Source: Plicaturopsis crispa FD-325 SS-3
Lineage: Eukaryota > Basidiomycota > Agaricomycetes > Amylocorticiales > Amylocorticiaceae
Direction of reading: 5' to 3'
Assembly: GCA_000827205.1 (NCBI GenBank)
Contig: KN832565.1
Location: 436,000 to 499,999 of the forward strand
DNA length: 64,000 nt
This document shows positions 34,515 to 46,842 of the stretch, piece by piece. Below the pieces are notes generated by a model, which was given only the letters and a program-made list of their open reading frames with translations, did no database searches and was not told where the DNA came from. How positions within the stretch are numbered: the first letter of the stretch is position 1; each line of letters starts with the position of its first letter. The position numbers were made by a program, and so were the translations under genes.

Positions 34515-37244
34515 TCATAGCCCTATCCACGCCCGCATCCGCCTCCGGATCTCCTGGCCTGCGCGTCTCCGCTCCGCAGGAGCACCGTTATCGTCCTCTG
34601 CAGCCGCGCCCCCGAAGAGGACGGACTTGTTCTCGATAGCACGCCGGGCGAGGTAGGGCATAACCTCTTCGAGAGCTCCGTAAGGAATGTATCTGTGTGA
34701 AGCAGTGTATGTTAGCAAAGAGCGAGGACGTTTATAGTCTGTGGCCGGCTATATAGCCAGGGCGGAGCCTTCCATAGCAGACGTGATACGCACTTAATCA
34801 CGAATGGCGCATCACACCGCGTCCTATTGACCAGCGATGCCGTCAGTGCATCACTCATTCCGTAGAGCTGGCCCATGCACACGCGCTCCGCCACGTTGTT
34901 CGGGATCCTGACGACAGTCGTGTCCGCTACACCGCTGCCGCTTTCCTTCGATGCCAGTCCAGCTGCGACCATCTCCTCCAGCACGTGCCGACAATTTGCC
35001 CAGTTGTGTGTGCCAAAAAGTACGCCGATCCCCACACCAGTTACGGCCTTGCTCGAGTCAATGCTGGTATCGGCGTAGGTTTGGTTGACAGTCGTCCCAC
35101 GCGCACGCCACACATCTTCCGCAACCGCCCACACAAGTAGCCGCAGACATGCGTGGTAGCATGCGTCAGTCTCCGCCTTTGTGAGCCACACTGGCGGGAG
35201 TGTGTCCGGTGAAATGCTTTGCGCGTGCGCGGTGTAGCTATCACTGGCATGGTTATCCGAAGAGGATGCGATGGAGGTATCAGAGGACGAGGACGAGGGG
35301 TGCGCAGCAATCTCATGTGGGTGGTACGCTCCGCGCACAAGCTTCACGCCCAGTGCATACCCGTTGGCCTGTGCATCTGCAAGACTATGAGCAAGGTGCA
35401 AAGGAGTGCTATACGGAGAGGGAGAGTATTTGAGCCTGGTGATAAGTAAAGATTGTGCAAAACACGTACCGCCGGAGATAAGCCTGGTATGTCGCGTACA
35501 CGAGTGGCTGGACGTGTCCTGCTGTTGTCCCGCTGTCCGCCTTCGCGTAGTCCGTGGCTATATCCGGTCTCGCACCTGAGGCATCGGAGGCACCGGTCGA
35601 GTGCGTAGAGAAACTCAGCCATTGCCCGATTTTCGAAATCACTGACACAGCTTCGGCTTTCGACGGCGACGAAAACGGAAGGGTAGCAGCCTTGGGGAGA
35701 GCGTTGAACTTTCGCATAAGGGAATGAGTGAGCGCATCGACGGCGGGCTGGTACCAGCTGCACAGGATGCCATCAGTCCATGCAAAATAAACATCATCAC
35801 TCCAGAGTCGATGCCATCGTCACAAAGGCGCTTCAGCCCGCGCTATGCCATAGCGCGCTGGTACGCGAAAAGCCATGAAGGCACCTAAGAAGATTTTTGG
35901 GATGGAAAAGAAGGAAGCAGACACTCACGTATACTCGGCGTCCACGATGATTCGTACCCCACGGCGCTCTGCTGTCTCACAGATGCGCACGAGATCTGCG
36001 TGCAGCGCGCGGAGGGCAATGATGTCAGCGGGTGTGAGTGGGGCGTCTACGCTGACATGCGTGAGCTGGTCAGCAGCTTCGAGCGTTGAGGCATCACCCC
36101 GAGCGCCAGTCGTGGGATAGAACACGTCTAAATCGTGAGCAGATGGTGTTCCCGGGAAGGGCACTTTGAGGCTACCCGATTCCAGTTCTCCGATCCCTCT
36201 GTGAAAGCCGATACTGCGTTCCCATGACTCCAATTGTGCAGACCCTGGATCAGTGAAGGTGCTACGCTCCAGCGTCCGCTGCTGCACAATCCAAGCGGAT
36301 AATCTGGCAAGTGAGGCCGCGGAGGGGAGGAGTGCGGTCTATACCATAGTCAGGGATTACGGTGCTGCAGGCCAAGTAGAGACACAGAGGTGCGCACCAT
36401 CTTAACAGCGACCCAAGTTCTCCTTCCCGTCCCACCGCCCTCCACTGATCCAGGCAATCCATCCTCAAAATCCCCTGCGACATCTATCGAGCGAATCATT
36501 TCCTCGACCGCGCGTTTGTACGCGGGCATCTGGCCCTCTCCGGACAGACTCGTCTCAGTGCCATCCTGCTCTTGGTGCACTCCGTCACCACCTGGGCGAT
36601 GTACATCGCTCGTCGAAACCCCCGGCACATCCTCGACGCCCCGCGGCTCGCCCACCTCAACGCTATACGCGAATAGCGCGCCCACGCCTTCTTGCCGCAT
36701 GCGTGCAAGTAAAGGTGTACACGCGGCAGCGGTTTCCCCGCCGACAAACTAAGGGGTAGGAGAATTGAGTAAGCGACGCGTGCACTTGTACGTGAATATG
36801 CACGCGTATAGGGGTGCAGGCCAGGAGACGCGGCAGAGCGCCGAGGCGAGAACGCGTAGACGTAAGCCCGCTCGCGTCGCACACGAATCAGACCCATCGC
36901 GCATGGAGACTACGCACCTGCTTGAAGAACGTCGCGCGTACGACTGCCCTCGTGAGCTCGCTGACGCCGGGCAGGGGCGAGGCGAGGAGGGCATCTAGGA
37001 TGCGCGGGGCAGCGTCGACAAGAGAGGGGAGCGATGTGAGGGTGTAGACCGCATATGTGCGCAGGAGGTCAGAGAGGGGTGGCTCGTGTAGAGGTGTGGG
37101 TGTCCGTGGGGTTGCAGGGGACGTGGCATCGGATGCAAGGTAAACCCCGGCGCCAGCGAGGGAGAGGCCGACTGCTAGCGGACGTGGGCGGAGACGCAGA
37201 CGGGGGAAACGACGAGGGCGCATGGGACTGGGTACAGATAGCAC
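34515..37244 (-). CDS. PUT1: Proline dehydrogenase (mitochondrial)
   Basis: FAD enzyme oxidising proline to pyrroline-5-carboxylate and feeding the respiratory chain, the first step of proline catabolism. The N-terminus is Arg/Pro-rich (MRPRRFPRLRLRPRPLAVG), fitting a mitochondrial presequence; ATGs at 37244 and 37223 are both possible. Family blocks in order: LLRTYAVYTLTSLPSLVD, FFKQ joined to FVGGETAAA, LARMRQEGVGALFAYSVEV, RGVRIIVDAEYT joined to SWYQPAVDAL, PLVYATYQAYLRR, GYALGVKLVRGAYHPHE, GVLFGTHNW, VRIPNNVAERVCMGQLYGMS and YIPYGALEEVMPYLARRA. The VKLVRGAY and QLYGM blocks are strong signatures. Ser-rich inserts make it longer than the yeast protein. About seven exons. Confidence 0.93.
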
Positions 37245-37624
37245 TGACTGCTAGTAGTAAGTAGTGAGATAAGTAGCAGCCGTGCAGACTTGATATAGGC
37301 GCTCCGCGTCGATAGGATCCGCCCGGTCCGAAGTTAGGGGCGAGAGGAAACAAACCTGGACATCCGACGACTGGCCGACGACAAGATGTCCCGCGGGCAG
37401 AGGCAGGGAGAAGGTCACGATGATTCTGTGAAAAAGGGTAAGGATCCGTGCGCGCGTGCACCGCGATACCAGGAATTGAAATGCCGGCGAGTACGTGGCG
37501 TCAGCTGCAGGGATATGACGTGAATTGGGAAATATCTACGAATACAATATAAACACGATAAGTAGCCTTTTCATAGTACAATGAATGAACGAAATACCAA
37601 TAGCAAATACAAAAACAAACCCCC
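37245..37624. other. Spacer between PRODH and P450 genes
   Basis: About 380 bases, promoter of the proline dehydrogenase gene and 3' end of the P450 gene; no other feature. Confidence 0.35.
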
Positions 37625-39614
37625 TCACTGCACGTACCGCCCGACGCGAAGATCCAGCCTCGCCCCAAGCTCGAACCGGTCCTCCAGAAACGGCCGCGTC
37701 AGTATAGCGTTGAACTTCTTGATGCTGTCCGCGGGCTTGAACACGAAATGCGGGACAAGCACGGACAAGAAGCACTTCATCTCGAGCACTGTAAATTTCC
37801 ACCCTGGGCATGCATGCGGGCCTAACGAGAACGTCATCAAGCCCGCCAAGCCAAGTCCCGGCGGCGCACTCCCCGCCATCCAGCGATCAGGACTACGCAT
37901 CAATCAGTACACGCGCACGGCAGACATACAACACCAGCACGCACTTGAACACCATCGCGTCCGGCCCCCAAATGTCGGCCGAGGTGTTGAGCCCCTCGAT
38001 CGGGATGTGCACGTACGAGCCGCGGCGGACAGGCACGGCGTGCACGAGCGTGCCGTCGCGCAGGAGGAGCGGGTGTGCGAGCGGGACGGCCGTGTCCTGC
38101 GTTGCGACGCGAATCGTGCCGTGCACGGGCGGCGCAAGGCGCAGCGCCTCGCGCACGACAGCATCGAGCAGCGGCAGCGCGTCGATGTGCGCGGCGAGGT
38201 GCGGAGAGTCAGAGTGCGTGGGCGTGGGTGGGGGCGTCAGGGGGCGTGGCGTAGGATGCGCAAAAAGCAGCTCGGCGCGGAGGCGCGTCTGGAGCTCGGG
38301 CTGGAGCGAGAGGTGGTGCAGCGTCCATACGAGGGCGAGCGCCGTCGAGTCGGAGCCCGCGAAAAGGAAAGTGTTGAGCTGGTCGAGCAGCTCGGTGTCG
38401 GAGAGGCGTTTGGACGGGTCGGACGAGAGGTTTGAATTAACTATGAAGGCGGTGAGAGTGGTCGACAAACATGGCAGGGTAGGGACGTACTGAGGAGGCT
38501 AAGGATATCCTTCTCCGTGATAGCCTCGGCGCTCGCCTTCTCCGCAAGAATCGCCTCCTTTTTGCTCTGGATGACTTTCTGTCCCTCTTCCCCGATGATC
38601 TTCAAGCTCGCCCGCGTGATGCGCGTCCCTTCGTCTGGCTGTGGCAACATGAATGAGTCTGGCATAAGCCAAGATGTGCGGACTCACGTATATCCAGTCG
38701 AGGATGGGAAAGTACAGTCTGAGGATGCCTAGGAACCCGGGGCCTTTGTCCTGGACGGTAAACATATCACGGTACGCGCGATACACGCGCTCGCGCTCGT
38801 TCTCCAACGCGCGAAACGCGTAGTCGAAACCTGCGAGACCTATCACATCGAATGTCGCACGCGAGAGCCAGTGTGCCACGTCGATCACCGTAGACTCGGC
38901 GTCGATTGCGTCTTGGCCTGCCTTTGGACTATTGGCATCGATAGTAATATCCCACCGCTCGAGAAGCTCCTCTGCTTTTTGCAGAAATATGGGCGACATG
39001 ACGTTGACGGCATTGGTCGAGAACGCGGGAGAGATGATTTTGCGCTGTCGTTTGTGTTCCTCGCCTTCCATCGCAAAGACGCCTGTGGAGATTCCGTTGA
39101 GTGGAAGTAGTCACCGGAACGAAAACTGCGTACCGCGTCCGAGTAACTTCGACAGGATGGAGCGCGTCTGCCACGGTTTTTCGAATACAGGGGAGTTGAG
39201 GATGTGCGAAACGGCGCACAGATCCAGCGACATAAGACGGTAGTCGTGCTGGAGTTTTTTTAGACGCGGTCTCTCGTCAATCAAGAAACGAACACACCCT
39301 GCCAAAACCATGGAACCTAAACGTCCTCCCGTACACTTTCGTATATTCAGCGTGCGTTTCAGGTGTTGTATTAGGACTGAATGCACGTTTAGTATACGAT
39401 ACGAGCGATTAAAAAACGCGACATACTCCATGACCTCTCGGAAATGATTCTGGAACGGGGACGCATCCGGACCTGGGAGCTTGCGGAGAGGGTCCGTTAG
39501 CGGTGCGACAAGAAGCATGTTCACCAGCCATACGCCGCCTCTGGCTAGTAGTAGCAGGGCGACGAATGCTGCAGCTTTGAGCGCGCCTAACGCGAAGACG
39601 GCTATTGATGTCAT
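37625..39614 (-). CDS. Cytochrome P450 monooxygenase
   Basis: Membrane-bound haem monooxygenase of the endoplasmic reticulum. N-terminal anchor (MTSIAVFALGALKAAAFVAL) followed by the proline-rich hinge RKLPGPDASPF. The oxygen-binding I-helix is FLFAGSDSTALALVWTLH. The K-helix ExxR is VVREALRLAPPVHGTIRVA, the PERF-region remnant is RWMAGSAPP, and the haem loop FSLGPHACPGWKF has the axial Cys. Six to eight exons. Agaricomycetes carry over a hundred P450s, many for aromatic or terpenoid turnover, so the substrate is open. It is head-to-head with the manganese peroxidase gene, 874 bases apart. Confidence 0.92.
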
Positions 39615-40488
39615 GACAGTGGTTGCTAAACCAGTTTTCTAGGTTATCCTGGCTCGAGGCTATTCCCAGCTATTCCATGGAGAATTGAGCGCGTTTTTGG
39701 ACGAAGAGGCAGTGAAACGGGGACGCCGTTCATGTGAACATGGAGGTCCATATTTGTTCAGGGTTGAAATTGCTTCCGGCCCGGCGTAAGTACTATGCCT
39801 TGTTTGGGGCGTCGTTTGTAGCTCTCGTTTGTAGTGGGCTCGTCGGCGATTGTCATCCAGTAAAGGTTTGAATAGGTTTGACCTGGCTTTGAGGTATGTA
39901 GTCGTTGTCGTCGCCGTCGAAGAGCAAGAACAAGAGCAGCAACCCCAAAAATGTTGCAAATCCAGGAAAATCCAGGGAAAATGTTAATGTCATCCTGCCG
40001 GCGCGGGCCCGTCGACACTTTCGACCGTCGTTTCCCTCTGACCACTTTCTTGGTTTACAAGATATCTCCTGTACGCTATTGCACTTCCTGGTTCTGAATA
40101 TTGGAACATTGTCTGCCGTGGATCGGGCTGTCAATAGTCGAAAGAATCGGGAGCCTCAAGCTCGGCAGTCAGCATGCAAATTTGCTCGACAACGAAGACC
40201 GACATAGCGCGCGCTCTGCTCTAACGTCGAGCATCGGATAATTTCTATGGAAAACTCTGCAGCTCCAAGGGCATGTACGGAGAGGCGCTGAAACCAGATA
40301 GCCGTAATAGCCTAGACGCTCATTAAAATCGGCGTCGGGCGTTTGAGCAATGCTTCTTGAAACGGGGACGCAAGACGTAACCGAAATTGACAGGGTTCGC
40401 GGCTCTGGATTTTTATACTTCAGTCTCCTTCCCTGTCGTTTTTCTTGTTCTCGAGTACTCCCCGTTCCCTAGTCGTTCATTACACAAC
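39615..40488. promoter_or_regulatory. Shared 5' region of the P450 and manganese peroxidase genes
   Basis: This 874-base interval separates two divergent genes. I looked for metal-response (TGCRCNC) motifs and found none convincing. The candidate TATA at 40414 serves the peroxidase side. Confidence 0.45.
40414..40420 (+). promoter_or_regulatory. Candidate TATA element of the peroxidase gene
   Basis: TATACTT lies 75 bases before the ATG, after a T-run, a usual distance for a strongly expressed secreted-enzyme gene. Placement only. Confidence 0.35.
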
Positions 40489-42082
<1,594 letters not shown>

Positions 42083-43074
42083 AGACAGGGACCGCTGTCC
42101 TTCGCTTCTTTTTGTTGTCGGGTTATACGTTGTTGTGCATATGCCAAGGGACTATGGAGCTACCGATTGCTTACGCACGAAACAAAAGTTGACATCGATA
42201 TCTTGTTGGGTCCCCGTCGCCGCATACAGTTACAAGATACTACTTACTTCCTAGACACTGTACGCACCTTGCTTGCCCTCTGTCGTCTACATTCTTTGCA
42301 CTTAGTCGAATAGTTTAATTGCTGTCGTCGTGACACCGTCAATGGCCAGTTTTAGCATACCCCGCTCTCAACAGCTCTCTCAACCTCGCAAGTGTTGAAA
42401 ATTAGTTATAGGAAAGTCAATTTGGCGTGCGCCACAAATTGAACAGCTCCTACAAACGAAACGCTCACCACTGCCTTTTGACTCGGATCCGCTCTGGACC
42501 AGAGTCCCGTGCGCACCCAGTCGACAGCTGTGATGAAACTTGGATCTTGTGTATAACCAGGCCATGCTAGCAAGACTGCGCTCAGTGCTCACCCAGTCTT
42601 GCCACTGGCATGCATGATGCTTCCGAGTCCTGGTCGTTTCTGAATACTTGAGTGGGTGTAGCTGCTGGTGGTATTGTAGCCTCGTCCCACAGCGCCATTC
42701 GTTTAAATGCACTACTAGGCAGCTAAGCCTGCAGCTTTGAAGCAGTGGCAGGAAGAGATCACAGTGGTCGGCGAGCCTGGGTGGTTTACTAGGCCGGCTC
42801 GGGACTCGGAATACAGTGTTTGGTTCCGGGCCCGGATCCAAACAACGCCTACGAGATTTCTGAGCACCATTCTGGGATTTCCCCCTGTCGTTCGTATTTC
42901 GTTTTGCGGCGTCCGCAAAATCGTCCCAGGGGCCGCAGTTCGCATCCAATCGCCCTCAAATTGCATTGCGTCGCTCGGGATGAGATGCACGCACAATTGT
43001 TGGCGCGGCACCTGCCACCACTTCCCATCAAATCTGAGCGTAAACATAGAATTGGTCCGTGCATCTTCCGCGCG
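42083..43074. other. Spacer between peroxidase and U2 genes
   Basis: About 1 kb. A minus-strand frame of 189 codons (42380-42949) has no domain and an unlikely composition (many Arg, Cys, His, Trp), so I reject it as a gene. Nothing else recognised. Confidence 0.4.
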
Positions 43075-43081
43075 TATAAAA
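43075..43081 (+). promoter_or_regulatory. TATA box of the U2 snRNA gene
   Basis: TATAAAA ends 28 bases before the proposed U2 5' end, matching the usual TATA spacing for polymerase II transcription of fungal U2. Confidence 0.65.
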
Positions 43082-43108
43082 CGTTTCCCTGGATCTTCCT
43101 GGACTCCT

Positions 43109-43373
43109 TACCACTCTGGCCTTTTGGCTTAGATCAAGTGTAGTATCTGTTCTTAATAGGTATGCGTTTTAAGCCAAGAGGCGGGCGTTCGAGCCCGTTT
43201 GAAGGAGTTCTTTGCTGACCGCCGTTTTCTTTGTTTTTGCAGTTTAACCACTATTATGGAGGCACCGCCTCCATTCTTGGTTATCTTATTTTTGCCGCCC
43301 TTGCTCCTTGTCCTCTGCTTGCACGACGAGGACGTGATGACCTTGCCGCTGCACTACTGGCTTGTGTCGTCGG
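43109..43373 (+). ncRNA. U2 spliceosomal RNA gene with an mRNA-type intron
   Basis: The 5' exon carries the near-invariant U2 5' half: GGCCTTTTGGCTTAGATCAA then GTGTAGTATCTGTTCTTA, including the branch-site-pairing GTAGTA. After AATAG at 43159 the U2 sequence breaks off at GTATGC and resumes at 43243 with TTTAA. Joining 43159 to 43243 restores CAG/TAG-TTTAA and stem-loop IIa (TAATAG 43154-43159 with CTATTA 43251-43256). Stem IIb follows (GGAGGC 43258-43263 with GCCTCC 43267-43272), then the Sm site ATTTTTG (43288-43294) and a stem III-like hairpin (GTCCTC/GAGGAC). A loop resembling that of stem IV (GCTGCACTAC) follows. The spliced length is about 180 nt, near the 186 nt of fission yeast U2. 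Ends are approximate. Confidence 0.85.
43160..43242 (+). other. Spliceosomal intron inside the U2 gene
   Basis: 83 nt, beginning GTATGC and ending TTTTTGCAG, with branch site GCTGAC (A at 43218, 24 nt from the 3' end), like the protein-gene introns around it. It holds a small hairpin (CGGGC-GTTCGA-GCCCG near 43182-43197) that may shorten the donor-to-branch distance. Confidence 0.8.
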
Positions 43374-43995
43374 GGGATTCCCTTTCTTTTCTTTGCGGCG
43401 CCGCTTACTCTCATCAGTCGATGTGGAGCAGATGTGCCGCAAATGAAGTATGGGTGCTCCATGGGTAATGGCTTAGGACTTCTCTTCACTAGGTGGTTCA
43501 GTTACGGAGAGCATTTGGGTATTTTTCGGGGGCACGATGATTCTAAGTCGTGGGCGATACAAAATGGAAGCACATCTAAATATTTTTCTCGAGATCTTTT
43601 CTACTGCTATGCAAGGAGGATTGATGCGCGTACTCTATGTTGGCTTTACAATGTACACACTGTGGTGCACAAGAAATGGATCAGTTTTTGTCCAGGATTC
43701 TATGGAACAAATTGTCCTGCCGCGATGTCCCATTCCATACAAGAGTGAGCAGTTTGAAGAGCATGGTGGATATGTACATACCGTGAGCCATCCACGTTCA
43801 GCTCATTCAAGACCAAGCTAGCACGCGATAGCCATGCTCGGGGTGTCTGGGACAATTCAAAACCATTGTCATTGTATGGAGAGGTATGATGAGTACAGGA
43901 GCACGGCGTAGGCCAGGTATGAGATATGCCGAGAGATGGTCCAAGATGACAGTAAATGAATCAGAAATAAATGCACGCCCTTCGCACTGAGGAGT
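43374..43995. other. Spacer between U2 and the GCNA-like gene
   Basis: About 620 bases. Several plus-strand frames (for example 43537-43821) read as partly hydrophobic peptides, but none joins to a family I know. No RNA gene recognised. Confidence 0.4.
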
Positions 43996-46087
43996 TCACA
44001 ACCCTCCAATCCGCACCCCACCGAATGTAGTCGCAAGCACCTCGACGTCGTCCTCATCCGAGTCGTCGATGGTGTGCAGAGCACCGCGCGTGCCAATGCC
44101 CCCTGTTTTAGACAGAGAGCGCGGCGAACCTACATGTGCCGCGCAATGAGAGCGATGAATTGCTATGCCAGAGCGTAGAAGACACACCTTGTGGAGTACC
44201 CGTGGCCAAACGGCTGTTCGCCTTGGTCTTGGGCGCCTTGGGACCCCCGAATAACGGAACAAGCCGTCCAACCTTGCATGCACCGCAAACTAGATTCCAC
44301 ACGGTGAGAACACGTGAAGTATGGCAGATGCAAGACACGTACCACACTCGTCCGGTCGTATCGACTTGCTGAATCGGCCGTATCTAAGAGGTGGTTAAGC
44401 CGAAGGTTGCATCCAAGACCATAACGATTCGCATACATCTTTGCGCATTGTCCGCATTCTGTGAATCGCCATGAGGACCATGTATACGACAAGAAAATGC
44501 ACCACTCACCCCACTCGTACGGATACGATATCTCGTAATTATGTTTCGTCTGTGGGCGTCATTCAGCCCGGAAGCTGCCGTGACAAAGTGAGAACATGTA
44601 CGCACCGATACTTCGATGTCAGGCCTCTTGCGCATCATCTTCGCACCCCTATGAGCCGCGAGCGAGCAATGACTTGAGCCAAGCAGAAAAATCATCAACA
44701 AATTGGACGGACCAGTCTTTAAAAATGCGCCCGTGTCCCTCCTTCGGCTCCCCATTAATGATCCAGCAGGCAAGATGGATCATCTCGTGGGCAAGCGTAT
44801 TGCGTATGCGCTCTGCACCGCCTTCAGTACTCCGACTGGACAAAAGATGAATCCAAACGCACCGTCGCAGTCTAGGATCTTGACCGCCAATTCGATCTCG
44901 GTCGTGTGCACGCCCTCGCGGTTGCGGTGCCACTTCGCTCTTCCAGCAGTAGTGAGCAGCCGCACATTCCACTTGAGCGCGGTGTTCGCAGGCAGGCCAT
45001 TGTTGAATACCGTGCGGTTCAATTCGGCGAACAGGGTCTGCGCGTAGATCTCGCGTCGCACTTGTTCGGCGGCAGCGGCTGTCTTCTTCATTACACGCGG
45101 GGGCTTGGAAGCGGACGCGGACGGAAGGCCTCCCAAGCCCGTCGCTGCTGAGGCGGTAGTCGTTGCCAGAGCGTCGCCGCGCTGCACCCTCTTCCGAGGC
45201 GTTTGGGGGATAATCGACGTAGAGGCAATGGGTAGCGAAGGCGTGGACACAGTTGCATCGCGAATGGGCTTGCGCGCGCTGCGTGGCTCATCCCTAGCGG
45301 ATATATCGTAAGTTCAAATGGCTTGGTATGGCCAAAATATACGTGCAATGTGAGTATAGAGCCATCATCCGCGTCCCATGGATCCTCCGTTTGGTCCACC
45401 GGCGCGGGGGCAGACGCGCTCGGGCCCTTATATGTGGGTCTGGGCGCAGGTTTGCGTGGGGAGCTACCTTCACTATCCGACGAAAGCTCGATGATTTCGC
45501 GGTCTGACTCGGAATCAGAGCTTTCGATAATACGGCGGGAGCGGGCTGTTACGCGGGGACGCGGCGTCGCGGTAGCCTTAGGCGGAGCGGTGGACCTAAT
45601 TGTCACGTACGATTCGTGAAGATATAATTCACTGTTTGGACATAGACGCACCTCGCCTTCGCGGCCGGAGTACGTGGCCAGGCGCCAGGTATATGCGCAT
45701 CCATGGACATATCAGCCCCTTCGCTACAAGTGCTCTGCCTTCAGAGAACGCGTCAAGAACATGTATCGACGTGCGTACCGTCCGTCCTCTTCGTCCGACG
45801 ATATCTCAATCACCTCCGCTTCATTCAGCATCACGGTTTCTCTGGTAGTAGTATACGATTGAAAGTCAGTGGGATCCAATGTGTTTCATACTTAGCTCGA
45901 CTCACCTCACGCGTTCCTCCTCGCTGTCCGGAACCACAGAGTTCATGCTCTCCTCGCGAAGGACCTGTTTGCCATGTTTCCGCATGGTGTTGCTTGTGAT
46001 CGGCGCGTTGAGGACAAGAGACGAGACTTTGTGGAGAGGCCTGGTGTGGCTCAAAGCGACGGTACCGGAAGGTGCCTTTGATGCCAT
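43996..46087 (-). CDS. GCNA/ACRC-like SprT-domain protease
   Basis: GCNA proteins are nuclear zinc proteases that clear DNA-protein crosslinks, with an acidic disordered N-terminus carrying SUMO-interacting motifs. Start MASKAPSGTVALSHTRPLHK. The acidic region has SUMO-interaction-like stretches (DREIIELSSDSE, SVVPDSEEE). The SprT domain spans QTLFAELNRTVFNNGLPANT to the active-site helix RNTLAHEMIHLACW (HExxH), then a third His in KEGHGRIFKDW. A zinc ribbon follows (ECGQCAKMY and VCGACKVGRLVPLFGG). The SprT-plus-ribbon order fits the GCNA/Wss1/Spartan superfamily; ribbon and acidic tail favour GCNA. About eight exons. The C-terminus is DVEVLATTFGGVRIGGL. Confidence 0.85.
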
Positions 46088-46842
46088 GACCGAGGTACTT
46101 ATACCGCACCTATACGTCAAGTAAAATGCCTGAGGGCCGTACGTAAGTAAAAGCCCAGCAAGTCCCTTGTCTCCAACGAGCTATAATGTAGTCAAGCAAG
46201 CAGCTCAAGAGCAGAAAGCATGCGCAATCTCAGAAGGTGTTGACTGGAGGTGAACGGAGAAAGGACGCGCCACAGGAAATGAACCGCGTCTGTGAGTCTG
46301 ACTCTCACGTTACCGCGTTGACGGCGCCTCAAAACTCCAAAAAGTTGCACTAAGCAAAGACCATAGATTGGACGGGGAATAACTACAGAAGGACAGACAA
46401 TAGTGCTGCGGCGAGGATACTATTAGACAGACAACCGAGTTAGGGGATGGAATCAATGAAAATAAGCTGTACAAATGAGGTTTCAATAAGAAGTGTTCGG
46501 AAAGGGTGACATGAAAGCAAGAGAAAAGCGACAGAACGGATGTTAAATGTATGATGCCGGGGCGGAATACAATTGCATGGTGGTATGATAAGGGTGTGTC
46601 GGATGATGGGTGGGTGGTGGGAAACATATATAGAACAGATGAGGCCGAGTCAGGTCGAAAGACAGAGATTTAAGATAGGTTTATAGAGGTATCGAGTCGG
46701 CGCAGGAACCGGGGAAGTAATATGTCGGGTGTTCGAGGATTTCATAGAGTAGAAGAATATGAAGACAGCCATAGAGTCGAGGCAGAAAAGAGCGGCGGAC
46801 ATGAGAGCATGGTCTGCATGTTGTAGTAGGCGTTCGACGCGT
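46088..46842. other. 3' region of the Pumilio gene and promoter of the GCNA-like gene
   Basis: About 750 bases; likely the long 3' untranslated region expected for a Pumilio gene plus a short promoter. Nothing else seen. Confidence 0.4.

Noticed and set aside
42380-42949. Minus-strand frame of 189 codons between the peroxidase and U2
   Set aside because: Rich in Cys, Arg, His and Trp without any motif; probably random.
43175-43205. T-arm-like GGGCGTTCGAGCCC suggesting a tRNA
   Set aside because: Proper five-pair T stem fails, and no acceptor, D or anticodon arms surround it; it is a hairpin within the U2 intron.
43199-43489. Hydrophobic-looking small protein over the U2 gene
   Set aside because: The frames are explained by U2 structure: they cover stems IIa, IIb, the Sm site and stem III.
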